From positions 1-64,000 of the forward strand of contig JAKFEE010000019.1 of assembly GCA_036675815.1 (NCBI GenBank): a stretch of DNA of 64,000 bases, in the 5' to 3' direction. Shown one piece after another: positions 12,014 to 21,847 of the stretch. Made by a program: the position numbers and the translations under genes. The notes beneath the pieces are model-generated. The model had not been told where the DNA came from. It made no database searches and saw only the letters and a program-made list of their open reading frames with translations. Each line of letters opens with the position of its first letter. Position 1 is the first letter of the stretch. The DNA comes from JAKFEE01 sp036675815. GTDB taxonomy: Bacteria; Pseudomonadota; Alphaproteobacteria; Rhodospirillales; Magnetospirillaceae.

Positions 12014-13288
12014 CTATCCTTCCCGCTCCAGCCGGAACAGGCGGCGGATGGTACGTTCGGTGGCGTCCCAATCGGCCCGCGCGGCGTCGCCGATGCCGGC
12101 GATCTCCTTCATGACCTCGCTGGGATCGTGCAACAGGCGATTGACCAGCAGCCGCGTCGCCGCCTCGGCATCACCACCGGCTTCCGTCACCGCCTGCGCC
12201 CGCATCGCCTCGAAATGGTGGCGTAGCGCCACGATAGCCGGTACGGCGGCACGGGCGGCACGGCCGCGAGCGAAGGTCGAGACCTCGCCATCGACGATCT
12301 GCCAGGCGCTGCGCGCCGCGGCCTCGCGGGTGGCGCGACCCTCCATGGCGACGCGCTCGAGATCGGTGAGATCGTAAAGGAAGGCACCCTCGACGCGGTT
12401 GACCGCCGGATCGACGTCACCAGGAATGCCGGCATCGATGACGAACACCGGTTTCCGACGACGCTTTTTCAATGCCGCCTGGATCGCCTCCGGTGTCAGC
12501 AGCGGCTGCCGGCCGCCGATCGCGGTGAGCACGATATCGGCATTGGGTAGCGCCTCGGCAAGCCTCTCGAACGGCAGCGCCGAGGCGCCCAGAGCCGCGG
12601 CCAGCGCCTCGGCCCGCGCGCTGCGCGGCGCCATAACCGTCATTTGGCGCAGGCCGGCTGCCAGGAAGGCTTCGGCCACCAACTCACCCATGTCGCCCGC
12701 GCCGATCAACAAAGCGCCGCAGCGGTCGAGATCGCCATGAAGATCGCGGGCGAACTGCACGGCGGCAGCGGCGATCGACACCGGCCGCTCGGCGATGCGG
12801 GTCTCGCTGCGCACCCGCTTGGCGGCGGCGTAGGCCGCCTGCAGCAGCGCCTCGAGCTCGGGCCCCACCATGGCGGCGTCGCGGCCGAGGCGATGGACCG
12901 TCTTCACCTGGCCGAGAACGTGCGGTTCGCCGATCACCAGGCTGTCGAGCGAGGCGGTTACGGCAAAGCAGTGCCGCACCGCATCGACGCCGACGTGGGT
13001 GTAGAGCTGCGCCCGCAGCGAATCGACGGCAAGCCCGGCGCGTCGCGCCATCACCGTTGCGGCGATGGCGGCGGCGCGTTCCGGCTCGGCGCCAGCGGTG
13101 AGGATCTCGACGCGGTCACAGGTGGACAACACGACCGCCTGGACGAGCCCCGCCTCGCGCAGCTCGGCCAGTATCGCCGGCACGGCCGCGTCTTCGACGA
13201 ACAACTGATCGCGCAGCGTCAGCGAACTCGAGCGATGGTTGGCTCCGACGATGACGATCTGCGCGATACCAAGGGACGCCGCGGTCAT
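12014..13288 (-). CDS. hemA: Glutamyl-tRNA reductase (C5 pathway of tetrapyrrole synthesis)
   Basis: Reduces glutamyl-tRNA to glutamate-1-semialdehyde. The 424-residue product has the nucleophile Cys57 in LSTCDRVEI, H106 before LDSLVIGEP and LGQVK, the NADPH domain with GAGDMG (196-201), and a C-terminal dimerisation helix. Two deviations stand out: the usual CNR after the nucleophile is CDR, and the usual NRT after the Rossmann motif is APR (220-222). It sits between hisS and prfA. The window also encodes 5-aminolevulinate synthase at 38136, the normal alphaproteobacterial route, so this enzyme is redundant or has another role. Confidence 0.88.
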   Translation of the reverse strand: MTAASLGIAQIVIVGANHRSSSLTLRDQLFVEDAAVPAILAELREAGLVQAVVLSTCDRVEILTAGAEPERAAAIAATVMARRAGLAVDSLRAQLYTHVGVDAVRHCFAVTASLDSLVIGEPHVLGQVKTVHRLGRDAAMVGPELEALLQAAYAAAKRVRSETRIAERPVSIAAAAVQFARDLHGDLDRCGALLIGAGDMGELVAEAFLAAGLRQMTVMAPRSARAEALAAALGASALPFERLAEALPNADIVLTAIGGRQPLLTPEAIQAALKKRRRKPVFVIDAGIPGDVDPAVNRVEGAFLYDLTDLERVAMEGRATREAAARSAWQIVDGEVSTFARGRAARAAVPAIVALRHHFEAMRAQAVTEAGGDAEAATRLLVNRLLHDPSEVMKEIAGIGDAARADWDATERTIRRLFRLEREG

Positions 13289-13292
13289 CCCC

Positions 13293-14534
13293 TCATCCGA
13301 ATGCTGCCAGACGCTGCTCCAGGGCAGCGAGAGCGATCTCGTCCTGGGTGCCGCTGTCGAGGTCGCGTACCGTGACGGCGCCGCGCTTCGCCTCGTCCTC
13401 GCCGAGAATGACCGCGGCGCGGGCCTTGGCCTTGTTGGCGCGCGCCATCCGCTTTTTCAGGTTGCCCGAGAAGCCGAACTCGACCGCGTGGCCGGCACGG
13501 CGCAACCGATGGGCTATGGCCAGCGCCTGCGCCTGGCTCTCGCCCATGGGAATGACCGCGATCGGCCGCTGCTGGTCCGGCACCGCCTCCAGCAGCATCG
13601 CCAGCCGCTCGACGCCGGCAGCCCAGCCGATTCCCGGCGTGTGCGGCCCGCCCATCTGAGCGATCAGCCCGTCGTAGCGGCCGCCGGCCATCACGGTGCC
13701 TTGGGCGCCGAGGGCGTCGGTGGTGAACTCGAAGGCGGTGTGCATGTAGTAATCGAGGCCGCGCACGAGGCGGGGATTGATCTTGTAGGCGATGCCCAGC
13801 GCATCCAGCCCCTCGCGCAGGCGTTCGACGAATGCGCGCGACGGCTCGTTCAGATAGTCGCTGAGGATGGGGGCATCGACGACGACCTGCCGGTCGCCCT
13901 CGTCCTTCGAGTCGAGCACGCGCAGCGGATTGCGCTCGAGCCGCGCACGGCTGTCCTCCGACAGTTTGTCGTAGTGCCCGCGCAGGTACTGGACCAGGGC
14001 CTCGCGATAGGCGGCGCGGCTGTCCGGGTCGCCCAGCGAGTTGAGTTCCAGGGTGATGGCGCCGCGCACGCCCAATGCTTCGAGGATATGTGCGCCCATG
14101 GCGATGCACTCGGCATCGGCCAGCGGATTGTCGACGCCCAGGAATTCCACGCCCACCTGGTGGAACTGGCGCAAGCGGCCCTTCTGCGGCCGCTCGTAGC
14201 GGAACATCGGGCCGCGGTAGAAGAACTTCAGCGGCAGGTGCTGCGACAGCCCGCCCGAAATGAAGGCACGCGCCACGCCGGCGGTACCTTCCGGCCGCAG
14301 GGTGATCTCGTCGCCGCCGCGATCGGTGAAGGTGTACATCTCTTTGGTGACGACGTCCGAGGTCTCACCCAGGGTGCGCGAGAACACCTCGGTGAACTCG
14401 AAAATCGGCGTCTCGATCTCGCCGCAACCGTAGCGCTCGGCGACGGCGCGGGCCGTTTCCTCGACGTGACGATGATGGCGGGCCTCCTCCGGCAGCAGGT
14501 CATGCGTGCCGCGAACCGACTGTAACGAAGCCAT
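13293..14534 (-). CDS. hisS: Histidyl-tRNA synthetase
   Basis: A class II aminoacyl-tRNA synthetase of 413 residues. It starts SVRGTHDLLPEEA, has the motif 2 region FRYERPQKGRLRQFHQ, and the histidine-binding signatures RGLDYYMHTAFE and AGGRYDGL, with the anticodon-binding domain at the C-terminus. It is followed after 4 nt by the glutamyl-tRNA reductase gene and is probably co-transcribed with it. Confidence 0.97.
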   Translation of the reverse strand: MASLQSVRGTHDLLPEEARHHRHVEETARAVAERYGCGEIETPIFEFTEVFSRTLGETSDVVTKEMYTFTDRGGDEITLRPEGTAGVARAFISGGLSQHLPLKFFYRGPMFRYERPQKGRLRQFHQVGVEFLGVDNPLADAECIAMGAHILEALGVRGAITLELNSLGDPDSRAAYREALVQYLRGHYDKLSEDSRARLERNPLRVLDSKDEGDRQVVVDAPILSDYLNEPSRAFVERLREGLDALGIAYKINPRLVRGLDYYMHTAFEFTTDALGAQGTVMAGGRYDGLIAQMGGPHTPGIGWAAGVERLAMLLEAVPDQQRPIAVIPMGESQAQALAIAHRLRRAGHAVEFGFSGNLKKRMARANKAKARAAVILGEDEAKRGAVTVRDLDSGTQDEIALAALEQRLAAFG

Positions 14535-14578
14535 GTCAGTAATCCGTCCTCATCGCGGCGCTCAAAGTATGTCCGTCG

Positions 14579-14731
14579 TCATTCCCGCGAATGGGCGTGT
14601 GAAGGAATCGGTCAATATGGACCCCCGCTTCCGCGGGGGTGACGGAAAAAGGAATTCCTTCACACGCTCGAACGCGGGAATCCGTTTTCCAGAAACCTGA
14701 GTTAATGGATTGCCGCTTCCGCGGGAATGAC
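14579..14731. repeat. Interspersed repeat of the CATTCCCGCG type, copy 1
   Basis: An imperfect inverted repeat that opens with TCATTCCCGCGAATG and closes with CTTCCGCGGGAATGAC, with inner arms CCCCCGCTTCCGCGGGGG and paired GTGTGAAGGAAT/ATTCCTTCACAC. A relative lies at 33278-33445. It fills most of the 240-bp gap between ispG and hisS and separates these leftward genes. Confidence 0.75.
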
Positions 14732-14774
14732 GGCCGTAGGTGCGGCATGCGTTCGTGGACCGGTTGCGTGCCCA

Positions 14775-15881
14775 TCAGCCCACCTTCCCCGCGTCGATCT
14801 CGGCGACCTTCTTCTCGACCAGGCCGATGATGTGCTCGACCATGCCCTCGGTCGTGACGTTGTGGTCGGGGGTGCCGGCGACATAGACCTTGTGGCTGTC
14901 GCCGCCGCCGCCGGTGATGCCGAAATCGGTTTCCCGGGCCTCGCCGGGGCCGTTGACGATGCAGCCGATGATGGAAACCGTAACCGGCGTGGTGATGTGC
15001 GCCAGCCGCTTCTCGAGGATCTCCACGGTCTTGATCACGTCGTAACCCTGGCGGGCGCAGGTCGGGCACGAGACGATGCGCACGCCGCGGCTGCGCAGGT
15101 CGAGGCTCTTCAGCATGTCGAAGCCGACGCGGATCTCCTCGACCGGCGGCGCCGACAAGGAAACGCGCAAGGTGTCGCCAATGCCCTGCATCAGTAGCAT
15201 GCCGATGCCGATCGACGACTTCACCGTGCCGGCGATCAGCCCGCCGGCCTCGGTGATGCCGAGATGCAGCGGGTAGTCACAAGCCTCGGCCAGCCCCTTG
15301 TAGGCGGCGACCGCAAGGTAGACGTCCGACGCCTTGACGCTGATCTTGAAGTCGAAGAAGTCGTTGTCCTCGAGCAGGCGCGCATGTTCCAGCGCGCTCT
15401 CGACCATCGCCGCGGGATTGGGCTCGCCGTATTTCTCGAGCAGATGCTTCTCCAGCGAGCCGGCATTGACGCCGATGCGCATCGAGCAGCCGTGGTCCTT
15501 GGCCGCCCTCACCACCTCGCGCACGCGCGCGGCGGAACCGATGTTGCCGGGATTGATGCGTAGGCAGGCGGCGCCGGCCTCGGCCGCCTCGATGGCGCGG
15601 CGGTAATGGAAATGGATGTCGGCGACGATCGGCACCGACACCTGCTCGACGATGTGGCGGAGCGCCGCCGTCGAGTCTTCGTCCGGGCATGAGACGCGCA
15701 CGATGTCGGCGCCGGCTTCCTCCAGGCCCTTGATCTGGGCGACGGTCGCCGCGACGTCGGTGGTCAAGGTATTGGTCATCGACTGCACGGAGATCGGCGC
15801 ATCACCGCCGACCGGCACCTTGCCGACGAAGATCTGGCGGCTCTTGCGCCGGTTGATGATGCGGTACGGACGGACGCTCAT
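14775..15881 (-). CDS. ispG: 4-hydroxy-3-methylbut-2-en-1-yl diphosphate synthase
   Basis: The iron-sulfur enzyme converting methylerythritol cyclodiphosphate to HMBPP in the non-mevalonate isoprenoid pathway. The 368-residue product has the TIM barrel (VQSMTNTLTTDV, RINPGNIG) and the cluster cysteines C272 and C275 in SCPTC and C307 in IGCIVNGPGEA. It follows the RodZ-like gene by 44 nt on the same strand. Confidence 0.97.
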   Translation of the reverse strand: MSVRPYRIINRRKSRQIFVGKVPVGGDAPISVQSMTNTLTTDVAATVAQIKGLEEAGADIVRVSCPDEDSTAALRHIVEQVSVPIVADIHFHYRRAIEAAEAGAACLRINPGNIGSAARVREVVRAAKDHGCSMRIGVNAGSLEKHLLEKYGEPNPAAMVESALEHARLLEDNDFFDFKISVKASDVYLAVAAYKGLAEACDYPLHLGITEAGGLIAGTVKSSIGIGMLLMQGIGDTLRVSLSAPPVEEIRVGFDMLKSLDLRSRGVRIVSCPTCARQGYDVIKTVEILEKRLAHITTPVTVSIIGCIVNGPGEARETDFGITGGGGDSHKVYVAGTPDHNVTTEGMVEHIIGLVEKKVAEIDAGKVG

Positions 15882-15925
15882 GAAAATGTCTCAATGGTAC
15901 AAGGGACAGACCACGGGGGCCGTGG

Positions 15926-17074
15926 TCACTGGTGCTCGATCAGTTTTTCGGGGTCGAGGGCGATGTCGCGGCGCACGGCACCAATCGGCCCCAGCGACGG
16001 AATGGCCCGGCCGTCGACCATGATTTCAAGGGCACCGGCCGAGCCGGTCATCAAGGTCACCCCGGATCGATCGGGAACCCGATAGGTGTCGCCCTTGCGC
16101 ATCAGCCGCTTCAGCAGCATCGTTTCGCCGTCGCGCACTTCGATCCAGGAATCACCGATGGCTTTCAACACCACCCGAGAGCCGGCATTGTCCTGCCCAT
16201 AGGCGCGCGCGTCGCTGCCGGCGTTCGGCAGTGCCGCCGGCGCCGGTGGCGGCGCGGCAACGGCGGCCTCCACGACGGGTTCGGCGGGCGTGTCGACCGT
16301 GGCCGGGGCAATCACCGGAGCGCCCGCCACCGTCATGGCCACGGGTGTAGCCGCGGCCGGTGCGGCTGCCTGCGTCATCGGTTGAGACGGCGGAGCCGCA
16401 GCCGGCGGCGCAGCCGGAACGGCAGGGGCGGCAGCCGGCTCGGGTTCCGCCACGACGGTCTCGGTGCTTACCGGCAGATCGGCCGACGCCGGGGCCGCGC
16501 TTGTCTCGGGCGCGGGAGCTTCCGCCGGCTCGGGCTCGGCGGGCGGCACGACCTCGCCGGGGGCTGCCGGCGTAATGGGCCCGGCGCCTGCCGGCTGCTC
16601 GCCCAGCAAAATCCGCAGATTCTCGGGCAGGCTGGGCACCATTTCGGTCAGTGAGATGTCGCGGCTCGACGTGTAATACCAGCCGCCATAGGCGGCGCCG
16701 GCCAGAATCAGCCCGAGAAAGAGGATCGCGCCGCCCGGAACGCGGCCTTCGGACACCGGCGACGGAAACACCAGTTGCGTCCGCGTGTCGATGCCGCCCG
16801 CGGTCTCCTGTTTGAAGCGCTGGATGATCGCAGCGGGATCGAGGCCGAGTGCTTCGGCATAGGCGCGTATGAATCCCAACGCATAGGTCGCGCCCGGCAG
16901 ATCGCCATAGCGCGCGTCCTCGATCGCCTGCAGATAGGACGGCCTGATGCGCAGTCGTTCCGCCATGTCCGCCAAGGCATAGCCAAGGCGAAGGCGCTCG
17001 GTCCGCAAGACGGCCCCGATCGAAGACTCGGTCGCCGAATTCCCCTGCTCCGGCGGATCAAGCTTCACAGTCAC
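15926..17074 (-). CDS. RodZ-like membrane protein with HTH and DUF4115 domains
   Basis: A 382-residue protein with an N-terminal Cro-type helix-turn-helix (about 15-90, TERLRLGYALADMAERLRIR), one membrane helix (about 112-130), a long Ala/Pro linker (about 150-290) and a C-terminal DUF4115 beta domain (SWIEVRDGETMLLKRLM). This order is that of RodZ, the MreB-associated cell-shape protein. In many alphaproteobacteria the same architecture is encoded before ispG, as here, so the family assignment is firm while a direct role in shape is inferred. Confidence 0.88.
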   Translation of the reverse strand: MTVKLDPPEQGNSATESSIGAVLRTERLRLGYALADMAERLRIRPSYLQAIEDARYGDLPGATYALGFIRAYAEALGLDPAAIIQRFKQETAGGIDTRTQLVFPSPVSEGRVPGGAILFLGLILAGAAYGGWYYTSSRDISLTEMVPSLPENLRILLGEQPAGAGPITPAAPGEVVPPAEPEPAEAPAPETSAAPASADLPVSTETVVAEPEPAAAPAVPAAPPAAAPPSQPMTQAAAPAAATPVAMTVAGAPVIAPATVDTPAEPVVEAAVAAPPPAPAALPNAGSDARAYGQDNAGSRVVLKAIGDSWIEVRDGETMLLKRLMRKGDTYRVPDRSGVTLMTGSAGALEIMVDGRAIPSLGPIGAVRRDIALDPEKLIEHQ

Positions 17075-17163
17075 GCGGTTCTCCCCCGTTCACAGCGTCG
17101 AAACCACCATCGTGGCGCGGCTAAACAATTAACAAACAACGGAACATCGGCGCAATGCCGCGC

Positions 17164-19434
17164 TCAGACGGCCACCCCATGATCGAGGGCGTATCCCTTG
17201 AGTTTGTTGCGCAAACTGTGGTCCGGCGAGTCGTAGAGACACTCCAGGTAAGCGGCGAGCCGGCGGATGTCGAGGCTGCGCAGCATCGTCTTGACCGGCC
17301 CGATCGACCAGGCCGCCATCGACAGCGTACGCACGCCCATGCCCAGCAGCACCATCGCCTCGAGCGGCCGGCCGGCCATTTCACCACACACGCTGAGCGG
17401 CACCCGATGAGCATTGCACTGCCGAACGATATCACGCAAGAAGCCCAGCGACGCCGGCGACAGGACGTCGTAACGGTCGCTGACCCGCGGATTGCCGCGG
17501 TCGCTGGCAAACAGGAACTGCGTCAGGTCATTGCTGCCGATGGAAATGAAGTCGACGCGCGGCAGGAGGGCCGGCAATTGCCAGGCGAGCGCCGGCACCT
17601 CCAGCATCGTGCCGCACAAGACGCGCTTCGGAAGGGTGCCGCCGCGCGCCTTCTCGCGTTGCAGTTCCATGTCCAGCAGGGTCTTGGCGCGGTCGAACTC
17701 GGCCACCTCGGCGATCATCGGAAACATCACCCGCAGTTCGTGGCCGGTTGCCGCGCGCACCAGGGCGCGCAGCTGCTGCCGCAGGAGGGCGGGACAATCC
17801 AGCGTGATACGGATGGACCGCCAGCCCAGCGCCGGGTTGTCCTCTTCCGAGGATCTCCAATAGGGCAGGACCTTGTCGCCGCCCACGTCCAGCGAACGGA
17901 ACACCACGGGCTTGTCGCCGGCCTGTTCGAGGATCTTGCGATACAGCACGGCCTGCGCCTCGACGTCCGGCAGTTCGGGGCGGGCCATGAAGGGGATTTC
18001 CGTGCGATAGAGGCCGATGCCGTCGGCCCCCATCAGATGCAGATGCTGAAGATCGATCTGCAAGCCGGCGTTCAGCATCAGTTGCACCGGCTGGCCGTCG
18101 CGCGTCACCGCGGGGACGTCGCGCATGGCCACATAGGTGGCCAGGCGCTGCTCGCGCATCTTCATGGCGACGCTGAACGCTTCGATCAGGTCTTCGGACG
18201 GCCGGATGAAGACCTGCGCGTTGTCGCCGTCGACGACCACCTGGTCAAAGGGCTCGATCTTGGCCAGCGCGTCCTTGACCCGCCCGACCACCGGGATGTC
18301 GAGGGCGCGGGCGACAATGGCGACGTGCAGCGTTGCCGAGCCTTCCTCGAGGATCAGGCCGCGAATGCGCTTCCGGTCGTAATCGAGCAACTCGGTCGGC
18401 CCCATCGACCGGCACACCAGAATGGTATCCTCGGGGAGTTGACTACCGGCGGCGGTGCCACCCTGGCCGGACAGATGGCTCAGCAGGCGGTTGGCCAAGT
18501 CCTCGAAATCGTGCAGGCGCTCGCGGATGTAAGGATCCGACACCTGGCTCATGCGCACGCGGGTGTCCTCATGCACCTTCTGCACCGCCGCTTCCGCGGT
18601 GAGGCCAGAACGAACCGCCTCGGCGATGCGGTTCATCCAACCGGCATCATCGGCGAACATGCGGTAGCTTTCGAACACGTCGTGATGCTCGCCGGCCGCA
18701 TCCAAGTCGGAGGCCGCGAACAACTCGTCGAGGGTCGTGTGCAGATGCGCGACGGCAACGCGGACGCGCTCCAACTCCAATTCGGGGTTTTCGGCGACCA
18801 GTTGCTTGATGTGAATGCGCGGCTGGTGCATCACGGCGACGCCGATGCCGATACCGCCGTTCAGGCGAACGCCGTCGGCACGCAGCGGCAACAAGGCATT
18901 GCCGTCGACCGGCGCCAGTTCCTCGCGCCGGATCAGTTCGCCACTGGCGACCAACTCGGCGAGCACCATGGCGACGGTTTCGAGAGTTTCGATTTCCTCG
19001 TCGATGTAGTGCCGCTTGGAGCGGTTCTGCACCACGATCACGCCGATGACGCGACCGGAACGGATGATCGGGGCGCCGACCAGCGAATGGAAGATTTCTT
19101 CGCCGGTTTCCGGGCGATAGACGAAATTGGGGTGCGATTGGGCGTCCGACAGCGCCAGCGGCCGCGCGTGGGCGGCGATGTGGCCGACCAGGCCCTCGCC
19201 GACGCGCAGGCGGGTCTTGTGCACCGCCGACTTCTTCAAGCCCTCGGTGGCGAACAGCTCCAGCACTTCGCCGGCGCGCATGACGTAGCACGAGCACACC
19301 TCGGCCACCATGTCGACGGCGATCAGCTTGACCACCTTGTCCAGGCGCTCCTGTGCCGTGCCTCCGCCGGCCATCACGTCGCGCAGCTTGGCCAGGAGCC
19401 GCCGCGAGACCGTGGAGGCGGAGGCCGCGTGCAT
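17164..19434 (-). CDS. ptsP: Nitrogen-type PTS enzyme I (PtsP)
   Basis: Transfers phosphate from phosphoenolpyruvate to the NPr protein of the regulatory nitrogen PTS. The 756-residue product has an N-terminal GAF domain (about 20-150), the swivelling domain with phospho-accepting H370 in ATLHVAIVARAL, and a PEP-binding barrel with active-site C683 in SVCGEMAG. The residue before the histidine is Leu, where Ser is common, a minor deviation. The stop of the preceding oxidoreductase overlaps its start at 19434, and lysC lies just upstream, a conserved alphaproteobacterial arrangement. Confidence 0.95.
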   Translation of the reverse strand: MHAASASTVSRRLLAKLRDVMAGGGTAQERLDKVVKLIAVDMVAEVCSCYVMRAGEVLELFATEGLKKSAVHKTRLRVGEGLVGHIAAHARPLALSDAQSHPNFVYRPETGEEIFHSLVGAPIIRSGRVIGVIVVQNRSKRHYIDEEIETLETVAMVLAELVASGELIRREELAPVDGNALLPLRADGVRLNGGIGIGVAVMHQPRIHIKQLVAENPELELERVRVAVAHLHTTLDELFAASDLDAAGEHHDVFESYRMFADDAGWMNRIAEAVRSGLTAEAAVQKVHEDTRVRMSQVSDPYIRERLHDFEDLANRLLSHLSGQGGTAAGSQLPEDTILVCRSMGPTELLDYDRKRIRGLILEEGSATLHVAIVARALDIPVVGRVKDALAKIEPFDQVVVDGDNAQVFIRPSEDLIEAFSVAMKMREQRLATYVAMRDVPAVTRDGQPVQLMLNAGLQIDLQHLHLMGADGIGLYRTEIPFMARPELPDVEAQAVLYRKILEQAGDKPVVFRSLDVGGDKVLPYWRSSEEDNPALGWRSIRITLDCPALLRQQLRALVRAATGHELRVMFPMIAEVAEFDRAKTLLDMELQREKARGGTLPKRVLCGTMLEVPALAWQLPALLPRVDFISIGSNDLTQFLFASDRGNPRVSDRYDVLSPASLGFLRDIVRQCNAHRVPLSVCGEMAGRPLEAMVLLGMGVRTLSMAAWSIGPVKTMLRSLDIRRLAAYLECLYDSPDHSLRNKLKGYALDHGVAV

Positions 19435-20486
19435 CAGCCCGTATCTCCGTGTGCGCTCCGCGCCGTCAGCGCCGCCACCGCCTGCTCGACCAGTTCGGCC
19501 AGGATGTCGGCGCAGGGCTGCTCGCGCGTCACCATACCGACGCTCTGGCCTGCCATCAGCGAGCCGTTTTCGACGTCGCCATCGATGACGGCGCGGCGCA
19601 GGGCGCCCGCCCAGAAGTGCTCGATCTCCAGCTGCGCCTGCTCCTTCTGGAGCTCGCCAGCCCGCCAGCGCCCGATCACCTCATGCTGGAGCTCGACAAA
19701 ACGGCGGGTGCCGGCATTGGCGATGGCGCGTACCGGAATCACCGGGAATTGCGGATCCACCTGCGCCGTCGGCACGGCCTCGCGGGCCGAGGCCTTGATG
19801 AAGGCCCGTTTGAAGTTCGGATGGGCGATGCACTCGCTGGCGCAGACGAAGCGGGTGCCGAGCTGGCAGCCCGCCGCCCCCATCTCGAGATAGGAGAGGA
19901 CCGCCTCGCCGCGGCCGATGCCTCCGGCCACGAACACCGGCACGTCCTTTATTTCCGGCAGGATTTCCTGCACCAGGACGCTGGTGGCGACGGGACCGAT
20001 GTGGCCGCCGGCTTCCGAGCCTTCGACCACCAGGGCATCGGCACCCGAGCGCAGCAGCTTCTTGGCCAGAACCAGCGCCGGGGCAAAGCACACCACCTTG
20101 GCGCCGTGGTCCTTGGCGCGCTTGATGGCGGCACTCGTCGGCAAGCCGCCGGCCAGAACGACATGCCCGACCCGCAGCCGCCCGCAGACGTCGATCAGCG
20201 CGTCGAGCTGGGGATGCATGGTGATCAGGTTGACGCCGAACGGCTTGTCGGTCAGCGCCTTGGTGGCCTCGATCTCCGCGGCCAGTTGGTCGGCATTCAT
20301 CGAACCGCAGGCGAGAACGCCGAAACCGCCGCCATTGGAGATCGCCGCCACCAGATGGCGCTCGGACACCCAGGACATGGCGCCGCCCAGGATGGCGTAG
20401 TCGGTGCCCAGGAATTGCCGGCCCCGTTGCCACAGGCGTTCGAGGCGGGCGCGGGCGACGCTCCGGCTGGTGTCCACGACGTTCAT
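19434..20486 (-). CDS. Nitronate monooxygenase-like flavin oxidoreductase
   Basis: A FMN-dependent TIM-barrel protein of 350 residues in the nitronate monooxygenase/2-nitropropane dioxygenase/FabK superfamily. Visible features are the N-terminal YAILGGAMSWVS, the segment VEGSEAGGHIG with the active-site-region histidine, and the phosphate-binding FVAGGIGRGEAV and MGAAGCQLGTRF. It lies between lysC and ptsP, touching both by one nucleotide, so the three genes are translationally linked. The physiological substrate cannot be inferred; detoxification of nitronates or an enoyl-reductase-like role are options. Confidence 0.88.
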   Translation of the reverse strand: MNVVDTSRSVARARLERLWQRGRQFLGTDYAILGGAMSWVSERHLVAAISNGGGFGVLACGSMNADQLAAEIEATKALTDKPFGVNLITMHPQLDALIDVCGRLRVGHVVLAGGLPTSAAIKRAKDHGAKVVCFAPALVLAKKLLRSGADALVVEGSEAGGHIGPVATSVLVQEILPEIKDVPVFVAGGIGRGEAVLSYLEMGAAGCQLGTRFVCASECIAHPNFKRAFIKASAREAVPTAQVDPQFPVIPVRAIANAGTRRFVELQHEVIGRWRAGELQKEQAQLEIEHFWAGALRRAVIDGDVENGSLMAGQSVGMVTREQPCADILAELVEQAVAALTARSAHGDTG

Positions 20487-21706
20487 CAGGCGGCGTCGAG
20501 TCCGTAGGCGCTGTGCAGGGCGCGCAGAGCGAGTTCGATGTATTCCTCGGCGATGAGCACGCTGATCTTGATCTCCGAAGTCGAAATGACCTGGATGTTG
20601 ATGCCCTTGCCCGCCAGGGCGCGGAACATGGTCTGGGCAATGCCGGCATGGCTGCGCATGCCGACGCCGACCACCGACACCTTGACCACGTTCTTATCGG
20701 CCAGCAGGCGCTCGTAACCCAGTTCGGCCTTGTTGTCCTCCAGCGCCTTCACCGCGCGGTCGAAATCCGACTTGCCGACGGTAAAGGTGAGATCGGTGCT
20801 CTTGCCGTCCTCCGACACGTTCTGGACGATCATGTCGACGTTGATCGCCGCCTCGGTCAGCGGCCCGAAGATGGCGGCGGCAACGCCGGGACGATCCGCC
20901 ACCTTGACCAGGGTGATCTTGGTCTCGTCGCGGCTGTAGGCGACGCCGCTCACCAATTCCTTTTCCACGATCTCATCCTCATCACATACAAGGGTACCCG
21001 GCGCCTCGATGAAGCTGGACAGCACCTGCACCCGAACGCGGTGCTTCATGGCCATCTCGACCGAGCGGGTCTGCAACACCTTGGCACCCACCGAGGCGAG
21101 CTCGAGCATCTCCTCATAGGTGATCTTATCGAGCTTGCGCGCCTTGGCAACAATCCGCGGGTCGGTGGTGTAGACACCATCGACGTCGGTGTAGATGTCG
21201 CAACGGTCGGCTTTCAGCGCCGCCGCCAGCGCCACCGCCGAGGTGTCGGAACCGCCGCGCCCCAGGGTGGTGATGCGGTTGTCCGGCCCCAGGCCCTGGA
21301 AGCCAGCGACCACCGCGACCTGGCCCTCGGCCATGCGCGCCAGCATGTCCGACGTATCGATGGTTTCGATCCGCGCCTTGCCGTGCACGTTGTTGGTGCG
21401 CACCGGAAGCTGCCACCCGCACCATGAGCGAGCCGGAACCTCCAACTCCTGTAGGGCAATCGCCAGTAACCCGATCGTCACCTGCTCGCCGGTGGCGACG
21501 ACCGTATCGTACTCGCGTGCGTCATGCAGTGGCGAGATCTCGGTGCACCAGCCCACCAGCTGGTTGGTGACGCCGGACATCGCAGAAACCACGACCGCCA
21601 CCTCGTTGCCGCGATCGGCCTCGGCCTTGACCCGGCGCGCGACATTCTTGATGCGTTCGACATCGGCGACCGACGTGCCGCCGAACTTCATGACGATGCG
21701 AGCCAT
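20486..21706 (-). CDS. lysC: Aspartate kinase
   Basis: Phosphorylates aspartate, the first step towards lysine, threonine, methionine and diaminopimelate. The 406-residue product starts MARIVMKFGGTSVAD, carries the aspartate-binding LGRGGSDTSAVALA, and ends with two ACT domains (about 265-406), which normally mediate feedback inhibition by lysine and/or threonine. It is first in the lysC, oxidoreductase, ptsP block and is followed without a gap. Confidence 0.97.
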   Translation of the reverse strand: MARIVMKFGGTSVADVERIKNVARRVKAEADRGNEVAVVVSAMSGVTNQLVGWCTEISPLHDAREYDTVVATGEQVTIGLLAIALQELEVPARSWCGWQLPVRTNNVHGKARIETIDTSDMLARMAEGQVAVVAGFQGLGPDNRITTLGRGGSDTSAVALAAALKADRCDIYTDVDGVYTTDPRIVAKARKLDKITYEEMLELASVGAKVLQTRSVEMAMKHRVRVQVLSSFIEAPGTLVCDEDEIVEKELVSGVAYSRDETKITLVKVADRPGVAAAIFGPLTEAAINVDMIVQNVSEDGKSTDLTFTVGKSDFDRAVKALEDNKAELGYERLLADKNVVKVSVVGVGMRSHAGIAQTMFRALAGKGINIQVISTSEIKISVLIAEEYIELALRALHSAYGLDAA

Positions 21707-21847
21707 CTCACCTCACCTGACGCGCGCCGCGCCCGAAGGCACCGGAATGCGCGCAACAACGATCACTCCGGCCGCCGGCCGGAAGGCGCGTATTCATACT
21801 CTGCCGATTGTGGCGAAGCAAGCGCGGCTGCCGTCCGGCGGCGTCGC

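Noticed and set aside
17155..19893. 912-codon open frame antisense to ptsP (and similar very long antisense frames at 43328-45892 and 30107-32368)
   Set aside because: High GC removes stop codons from opposite frames. The translations have no domain logic, and the opposite strand encodes clear ptsP, phosphofructokinase and ABC-binding proteins.
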